Part shown: positions 57,755 to 64,000 of the stretch, in pieces
Layout of the letters: each line of letters begins with the position of its first letter
Position numbering within the stretch: the stretch's first letter is position 1
Assembly: GCF_023159225.1 (NCBI RefSeq)
Contig: NC_063167.1
Location: 6,436,234 to 6,500,233 of the forward strand
DNA length: 64,000 nt
Origin: Perognathus longimembris pacificus
Lineage: Eukaryota; Chordata; Mammalia; Rodentia; Heteromyidae
Direction: 5' to 3'
Position numbers and translations under genes: made by a program
Notes under the pieces: generated by a model
Told to the model about the DNA's origin: nothing
Database searches by the model: none
The model's input: the letters and a program-made list of their open reading frames with translations, nothing else

Positions 57755-57935
57755 GACAGTGAAATGGTGTTTGCCAGGTGTTTGGGGAAACAGGACTGGG
57801 TTTGAGATGGAAGAGTCTGGTGATGGGGGATGGTGGTACAGTATTGGGGATGTACTTAATACCACTGAACTGTGCGTATTAAAATGGCATCAGTGATGTT
57901 ATGTGTATTTAACCACAATTTAAAATATTATTTTT
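57755..57935 (+). mobile_element. Old L1M 3' end in sense
   Basis: AATGGTGTTTGCCAGG, GGATGTACTTAATACCACTG and GTATTTAACCACAATTTAAA are typical L1MB/L1MC 3' words in sense orientation. Confidence 0.75.
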
Positions 57936-58789
57936 AAGTTTCTGAATATGTATAATGAGAAACGTAGTGAAGGGTGTGATTAGCTCTTGATCTTTGCCAA
58001 GCATCCTCGTTTGTGGGCTGTATGTAGAAGTGGCAGTAGGACATGCAGCTCTCGGCTCACTGAGGGCTCGTAAGTGGCAGGGACTGTCTCAAGATAGTGA
58101 GCACAGTTCGTGATCAAGAATTTTCTGAAATTAAGGACTGATGGAAACACCTTGTTTTCACATGTGCACCGGCTTCCCTGAGGACACAAATGAGATCTGC
58201 TCTGTTTACCAAGGTGCCCACTGGGCAGTGCTAGGCTCAGTGAGCTGCTGGTGAGTGCTCCGGTTGCAGTGATGGCTAAATAAATTAATAGATGTGCTAC
58301 TGCTCTGAAAAACATTGCTGGAGTAATCAGATACCTGTTTGAGAAAGTGAACCCTGACCCTTGCCTTATGATAGACCCAAATGAGGAAAGTAAATCTGTA
58401 AAGCTTCTGGAGAAACACAGAGCCTAGCTCCATGACCTGGGGCTAGACAGATCTCCTAATTCTGTCACAAAAAGAAATCGCTACATCATTGGAAATCTGT
58501 TCACAGAAAGGTAACAATAAGAAGGCCAAAGGACAAGCTGTACACTGGAAGAAGAATTTTATAATATGGTTAGCTGACTGAGGTCTTGTGTCTGGAATAT
58601 TTAGAGAACAAACACAATAAAAAGCCAAATAATTGTTTTTCTTTTAGTTATTTTTCAAGTAGTGGCCTGCAGTTTTTGTTGTTTGTTTACTTGTTTGTTT
58701 TGGCTTGGGGTAGCCTCAGGCCGCAATTTTTAGTTCTTAGCCTAGTTTATAAGCAAGAATCACCTGGCTAATTAGAATGAGTTGGGGGG

Positions 58790-58893
58790 GGGGGGTTGTC
58801 TCACTAATCTTTTGCCTAGGCTGGCCTCAAACCTGATTCTTCTGATCTCTGCCCAAGTAGCTGGGATTATAGGTATGAGCTACCACACCCACC
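58790..58893 (-). mobile_element. B1 SINE fragment
   Basis: Antisense copy with GTAGCTGGGATTATAGG after a poly(G) run. It contains the target site of the tailless insert. Confidence 0.7.
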
Positions 58894-58894
58894 C

Positions 58895-58935
58895 TGCTGG
58901 GGATATGGCCTAGTGGCAAGAGTGCTTGCCTCGTA
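58895..58935 (+). mobile_element. 41-bp tailless retro-insert of the SINE A 5' tRNA half
   Basis: Only the first 41 bp of the ID-like left unit are present (TGCTGGGGATATGGCC to CTCGTA), ending where the anticodon loop of the parent tRNA would be. There is no A tail, yet a perfect 14-bp duplication TACCACACCCACCC flanks it (58881-58894, 58936-58949). This is the structure of a tailless retropseudogene. Confidence 0.85.
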
Positions 58936-58950
58936 TACCACACCCACCCA

Positions 58951-59180
58951 AATAACTTATTTATTTATTTATTTATTTATTTATTTTTTGGCCAGTCCTT
59001 GGGCTTGGACTCAGGGCCTGAGCATTGTCCCTGGCTTCTTTTTGCTCAAGGTTAGCACTCTACCATTTGAGCCACAGCACCCCTTCTGGCTTTTTCTATA
59101 CATGTAGTGCTGAGGAATTGAACAGAGGGCTTCATGTATACAAGGCAAGCACTCTACCACTAGGCCATATTCCCAGCCCC
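58951..59180 (-). mobile_element. SINE family A with (AAAT)n tail
   Basis: TTTA repeat of about 30 bp followed by a full-length antisense copy ending CCCAGCCCC. It lies just after the tailless insert. Confidence 0.9.
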
Positions 59181-59343
59181 TTAATTTTTAATAGTGAGCA
59201 AATGACTTAAGTATTTTATTAAAGAACACTTCAAAATTAACAAGCATAGATGTCCTATGTCATTCACCTGCAAGGTGTCCTTTACCCATCCGAATTCATC
59301 ATTGTACACCCTCTACAATGACTAAAATTAAGACCCAGAGTAA

Positions 59344-59378
59344 ACCACACACTGATGGTTGATGCCTATAATCTCAGT
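59344..59378 (+). mobile_element. SINE family B 5' fragment
   Basis: Short piece ACTGATGGTTGATGCCTATAATC resembling the start of family B, joined to an L1-type fragment. Confidence 0.45.
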
Positions 59379-59470
59379 TGGGGTTCATTAGTTGTTTAAA
59401 AGAGTTACACCATTGGATTCCTCCCATGAGCGTACTGTCCTTTAGTCTGTTTGTGTGTATATGCACACAT
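59379..59470 (-). mobile_element. L1-type fragment
   Basis: AAAAGAGTTACACCATTGG and GGATTCCTCCC match the upstream part of the copy at 49.4 kb. Confidence 0.55.
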
Positions 59471-60072
59471 TCATTTTTATGAAGCTTAGGAACAAACACA
59501 ATTGCTGTTGATGCCCATAGTTCCCTGACTGTGCTTACCTCTGAGGGGTGGGGCCAGGAAGGGGCTGCCTTATGGAGTCCTGCAGAGTGCTCTGGCTCTC
59601 CTGAGTAGTTGCCACATAAGTGTGTGCATGTGAACAAATCCTCCAGGCTGGATGCTTAAGATTGGTGTGCTTCATATATTTAATTGTGTATATTATCTTA
59701 ATTTTTAAAAATTAGGGCTAACATTGCTATGTTAGAAGAAAGTAGAGTTTATAACTTTTCAGCTGCATTCAAAGATGGGGGAAAGGTGACCAGAGCAGCA
59801 AAGGTCAGGAAAGGAGAAAATGACAAAAGAAGAGGTAGCAGACACAATGTGTATCCATGGGATTTAAGAAATCTTGTTAGAAAGCACATCCCATCGTTGT
59901 AAACTATGTAGGCCAATTTTGTGCATAAATAGGAGACACACCTGAAAAAGAAAAACATAGAAAAATGGAGAGCAAGTGATGGGTGAAATTTGTGGGCAAA
60001 TAAATGCAAGCAAAAGACACAGAAATGTCAATAACATCAAGTAGAGTAGAAATTCAAGATTTAACTATTAAA

Positions 60073-60182
60073 AAGAAGCCAAGCACTGGTGGCTCAGGTC
60101 TATAATTTTAGCTGCACAGAAGGCTGAGATCTGAGGGTGGCTGTTTGAAGCCAGCCCAGGCAGGAAAGTCCATGAGACTTTG
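60073..60182 (+). mobile_element. SINE family B, left unit only
   Basis: Sense B1-like unit ending CATGAGACTT before a G-rich run. The right unit is missing. Confidence 0.82.
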
Positions 60183-60204
60183 GGGGGCGGCGGGGAGGGA
60201 GAGG

Positions 60205-60420
60205 TTTGGTTGGGGCTTGAACTCAGAGACTGGGTGCTGTCCTTGAGCTCTTTTGTGCAAGGCTAGCACTTTAGCTACAGCGCCACTTCTGGTTTTCTGG
60301 TGGTTAATTGGAGATAAGATCTCATGGACTTTCCTGCTTGGGCTGGCATTGAACTGTGATCCTCACCTCCCAGCCTCCTGAGTAGCTAGGATTACAGGTG
60401 TGAGCCACTGGTGCCTGGCT
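60205..60420 (-). mobile_element. SINE family B
   Basis: Antisense copy facing the partial sense copy, making a third, partial inverted pair. Confidence 0.86.
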
Positions 60421-61114
60421 ACAATAAAAACTTTTAATCAAATTTTTTTTCTTATGAGAAAAATTTGGCTACTTGGAAATGTAGAACACTGTAATGTGTT
60501 GGGGGTGATGGGTGGGAAAGCGTGGGTGAATGAGGATGAGTGTGGTAGAAGGAGTGAGGTATAAGGGAGCTCTGTAGGCTGAGCTTGATTGAGATACATG
60601 TATGCATGGATGGAAGAGTCAACTCCCCACCCCCCCTCATACAACTAGAGTAAGCTAATGAAAAAAAATTAGAAACAAAACAAAAAATTCCCCTGCAAAA
60701 TTCTCCCCACCTACCATGTTTGGATTTCTTTTCATGTGCTTCTGGCTTCTTGAGATGAATTCTTAATTTATTTTCTTGCTTTCATGTTAGTTTATTTAAA
60801 AGCATTAGAAAAGCATAGTGAATAGCATGGTCTGGTACTCTCTTACCACCGATTCCTGGAATGGGGAAGTATTGACCCACAGCCTCACTGACTTAGAACT
60901 GAGTTCTTGGTGATAGTTTTCAAACATGATAGAGCAGTTGTTGCTCATGGAGGAAGAATGGAACAATGTTTACTGCTGCATGGCCACAGGCACTTCAAAG
61001 AGAAGGTGCCTGCACTGCCTTTACTTGAGGAACAGCAGTTCAGCTTTGCCATTGTTTACTTGGTCTATTTCCTATGGGGTGTTAATGTTTTACTTAGTAA
61101 CTTTTAAATGACCT

Positions 61115-61260
61115 TTATATATTAAGAATATTAATTCCTTGTCATGTTTGCAAACATTTTTCCCTTCCTTCCTTGCCTTTTAAATTTTTTAATATATAGA
61201 ATTGTTACTTTCACATAATCCTAGCTATCAGTCTTCTAATTTTCCTGTATTATTTTTAAA
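61115..61260 (-). mobile_element. Possible old L1 relic
   Basis: AATATTAATTCCTTGTCATG and TTGCAAACATTTTTCCC resemble antisense L1 sequence. Confidence 0.45.
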
Positions 61261-61314
61261 GTATGAGATTCCCTCCCCATAATGATTAAATAATAATAAA
61301 ATAATAGTAACTAT

Positions 61315-61500
61315 TATTACAGTAACAGCTAATAGTTACCGAGGGCTGATTGTGAGCTAAGTGTTCTTATTTTTATTAAATCACAAACTAGGTGGGCTAG
61401 GACTTTTTTCCCCCATCTTCTGGAAATTAAGAAACTAAGAAAGAGTAAGTGGTTTGTCCATACCCAGTGAACTAGTGATAAGTTAGACACTCATTTTATT
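61315..61500 (-). mobile_element. MIR SINE relic
   Basis: Antisense MIR from ACAGCTAATAGTTACCGAGG through AGAAAGAGTAAGTGGTTTG. Confidence 0.7.
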
Positions 61501-61520
61501 TTAGGTTTATGATTTATGTT

Positions 61521-61711
61521 TTTGTCAGTCTTGGGGCTTGAACTCAGGGCCTGAGCACTGTCCCTGGCTTCTTTTTGCTCAAGGCTAGCACGCTACCACT
61601 TGAGCCACAGCGCCACTTCTGGCCTTTTCTATATATGTGGTGCTGAGGAATCAAACCCAGGGCTTTGTGTATACGAGTGAGCATTCTACCACTGGACCAT
61701 ACTTCCAACCC
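61521..61711 (-). mobile_element. SINE family A
   Basis: Full-length antisense copy, slightly diverged (GTCAGTCTTGGGGC to TTCCAACCC). Confidence 0.9.
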
Positions 61712-61712
61712 T

Positions 61713-61790
61713 GTCTTTTTTTAAAATATAATTTTATTGTTATTATTAAGATGGTGTACTGAGGGGTTACCATTTATAATGATTTATATT
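61713..61790 (-). mobile_element. L1 3' UTR end fragment
   Basis: TTTTAAAATATAATTTTATTG and GGTGTACTGAGGGGTTACC match the 3' terminus of the same family. Confidence 0.6.
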
Positions 61791-62254
61791 TTTATTTTTA
61801 ACTCTTTGATGTAAAATTTCTGAAGTAGTTTGAAGTGAAGCTTCCAAGGATGTCCTTTCATGAGTAAATCCTTCCTTTCCCTGTCTATCTGTTATGCTTC
61901 CTTTATTACATACGAAAGCTCAATGTAGAACAAAGTTTTTCAGAGGTATCTGCTGTCTTTATTGACCTATACACTCTTACACAAGAGCCTCAGTGCTTTA
62001 ATTTCTGTGTCTTTATTATCAGTTTTAATATATACAAGAACAGGGTTCACTTCATCATTCTTCCAAAATTGTTCTGCCTTTCAGTAATTGATGATTGACC
62101 TGTATCACAATAAAATTCCCATCAGTAAAGCATATCTTGGAAAAATATTTTTGAACATTGTTTGAAAGCACTGAAAAGCCACCAGAAGCAAACAGAAAGC
62201 ATGTGAGATTATTGAAAGAAATAATCTAGGAGAGCCACTTTCATTTATTTATTT

Positions 62255-62442
62255 TTTCTGATGATAGTGGAGGTTTGAATTCAGGGCATTATACTTGCTG
62301 GGTGCTGTACTGCCTGAGTCATGCCTCCAGTCTTCTTGCTTTAGTTTCCCCCCACCACCCCGCCATAGGATTGTAAGCTTTTATCTTCCTACCTGCTCCT
62401 CCTGCATATTTGGGGTTACAGGCATGAGCTGTAACAGCAGGC
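62255..62442 (-). mobile_element. ID-like and B1-like antisense relic
   Basis: A tRNA-like part (GAATTCAGGGCATTATAC) is followed by a B1-like end (GGGGTTACAGGCATGAGC), an old composite. Confidence 0.55.
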
Positions 62443-63482
62443 TTATATGACTTTTTTCTTAAGGCATTCCTTAGTCCCATGAGGGGTTAGCAAATAGAAC
62501 TCAGAAAGCTGTGTTTTATTGGTTTGAAGAACTAGAGGGTGGGTTTTGAGACTATCAGAGTGGCTAGAACTTGAGGATGGGAATTCCAGAAAGGAGAAAA
62601 CAATGCAAGCGGGAACTCCAAACTCTGCTTACAAACACCCTTCAAGTGCTAGGCTAACTCCTGAACTGCCTAGGCACAGGACGTGTCAAGGACCCCAGCA
62701 AGATCTCAGCTGCTACTGGCTGTTGAAGAGGCAGATTTTGGAGTTTAAGACTTGTCAAGCTGTTGGGGGCTGATAACAGCTTGGACTTCCCTTTGAAACC
62801 CCAGAAGGGCCAATCCTGAGGAGCAGAATACTGCTTCCTTGGACTGTGACATTTTTCCCTAGGACTAAGGGTGACAAAGAAATAAAGTATAAAACTGAAC
62901 CTGAACCATTCAAGGTGATCTGCTGGTGATTTACCTTCCTGCTAGAACAAAGCTCCTTTCTTCAGAAGAAAACAGAACCCACAGCTTCTGCAAGCTCCCA
63001 TTCATGGGGTCAGGTAGGAAATGAAAAATTACTAGGCACAGGAGGAAATGGAAACCTGTGGCCCTTACTAAAGTAATATTACTAAACTTACAGAGTAACA
63101 AGAACTTTAGCCAACTATGAAAAACACTTGAGTATTTCATGTGAAAAACATGAATGAAAAGGTGAAGACAACTGCAGAAATGACATAGAAATTGTAAAAC
63201 AAAGAAACAAATCCTAAAACTGGAAAACAAAAACTAGTGTTGAAATCTCACTGGATGAGTTAATAGTAGATTGACCATAACCAAAGAAAGGACTAGTGAC
63301 CAACTCATCTAAATCCAAGTACAAAGGAGAAAAGAAATTTGAAAAAAACAAAAAAAGAATGGGAGCTTTGAACACCCTTGGGAAAAATCAAGCTGATGAA
63401 CAGGGTTATTACAGACCCCAAAAGAAGAGGGAGAGAAAGGAACAAATGTTGGCCATAAACCAGTGGTTGGGGTGGTAGTAGT

Positions 63483-63541
63483 GGTTCTGAGGATTGAACC
63501 CAGGGCTCTGCACTTGCTAGCAAGCACTCTACCTTCCACCC
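63483..63541 (-). mobile_element. ID SINE fragment
   Basis: Antisense GGATTGAACCCAGGGCTCTG to GCACTCTACC, just upstream of the L1 relic. Confidence 0.65.
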
Positions 63542-63569
63542 TTGAAAAAAGGATTAGTTAAAAACAAAC

Positions 63570-63930
63570 AAACAAAAACACACATCTGAGCATGTCATTG
63601 TCAAACTGTAGAATCCTAAAGGGAACGCTGATGAGAATTATAGCTGACTTACAATCAGAAACCATGTAGCCTACTAGACGATGGAATGATGTGCTCAAAA
63701 TGCTGAAAGGAGAAAATTGGCCACCTCAATTTCTGTATTCAATTAAAAAATCATGAACAAATAAAGACATTTAAAGCCAAAAGCTGAGAGAAGTTGTCAT
63801 CAGCAGTCAGTCATGCATTTAGTAGACATCAGTGTAATAGCTTCATTCTGTGAAGAAAATACCAAGTGGAAATTTGGATTTCCAGGAAAGATTAAAGAGT
63901 CCTGGGCCTGGATTTAAAGTAGGTGGATAA
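63570..63930 (+). mobile_element. Old L1 5' region relic in sense
   Basis: GACGATGGAATGATGTGCTC, AATGCTGAAAGGAGAAAA, AAAGACATTTAAAGCCAAA and GAGAGAAGTTGTCATCAGCAG match, in order, a known segment of old L1 5' ends. Confidence 0.75.
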
Positions 63931-64000
63931 TTATTATAAAAATAAACTTTAACTTTGATTCTTAAATTCTGCCAAAATCATTTGGCTAAAGCAATAACAA

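Larger units (their letters stand above)
22096..64000 (+). other. PEX14: PEX14 intron downstream of the exon (partial; intron 3 by human numbering)
   Basis: All remaining sequence is intron on the same reasoning. The next PEX14 exon, which should begin by completing the Gly codon and encode the rest of the N-terminal domain, is not visible. In human this intron is about 60 kb from memory, so its absence is unsurprising. Stretches where I see nothing definite beyond short simple repeats: 22102-22865, 23961-26319, 26601-26957, 27314-28589, 31952-32272, 32445-33103, 33633-34589, 34721-35339, 36111-36557, 36885-38010, 38242-40239, 42650-43519, 45262-45555, 46816-47394, 47511-47739, 48116-48648, 53118-53646, 55791-56038, 56512-56895, 57126-57519, 57936-58790, 59471-60072, 60421-61114, 61791-62254 and 62443-63482. 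Confidence 0.85.

Noticed and set aside
22096..64000. PEX14 exon beginning LTDEEIDMAF
   Set aside because: No matching sequence with splice sites was seen; it probably lies downstream of the window.

Overview
This is a gene-poor stretch of a mammalian, almost certainly rodent, nuclear genome. It carries B1 (7SL-derived) and ID (tRNA-derived) SINEs, old L1, L2 and MIR relics, a solo LTR, many dinucleotide repeats and no compact open reading frames. The two most common SINEs are composite elements that I associate with geomyoid rodents (kangaroo rats, pocket mice, gophers). That placement is from memory, at moderate confidence.

Only one protein-coding segment can be supported. An 85-bp exon at 22011-22095 (+) encodes the start of the conserved N-terminal domain of PEX14, the docking protein for peroxisomal matrix import. 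It has a good acceptor and donor and matches the segment that starts at Ile29 in human PEX14. Positions 1-22010 are therefore intron sequence upstream (intron 2 by human numbering), and 22096-64000 is the following intron (intron 3). The neighbouring PEX14 exons were not found, as expected because both introns are very long in human.

Layout. 1-12.8 kb: intron 2 with many SINEs, one L1 3' UTR insertion and two complex unique blocks. 12.8-19.4 kb: a block without recognisable modern transposons, holding several sequences that look like conserved non-coding elements and a reading frame resembling the cysteine-rich C terminus of an L1-clade ORF2. 19.4-22 kb: SINEs, a long (TG)n and the exon. 22.1-26.9 kb: another SINE-poor block. 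27-34 kb: dense repeats, including a near-perfect inverted pair of SINEs and a solo LTR with a 6-bp target duplication. 34-38 kb: a repeat-poor block whose core (35.3-36.1 kb) looks like a regulatory element. 38-64 kb: old antisense L1 pieces, a decayed hAT transposase fragment and many SINEs.

SINE names used here. Family A is about 190 bp: an ID/tRNA-like left unit joined to a second tRNA-like right unit. Family B is about 220 bp: a B1-like left unit joined to nearly the same right unit. Most copies of both lie antisense to PEX14. The unique blocks may contain enhancers. In human, PEX14 lies next to CASZ1, so such elements could serve CASZ1 rather than PEX14; this is inference and needs alignment or chromatin data.
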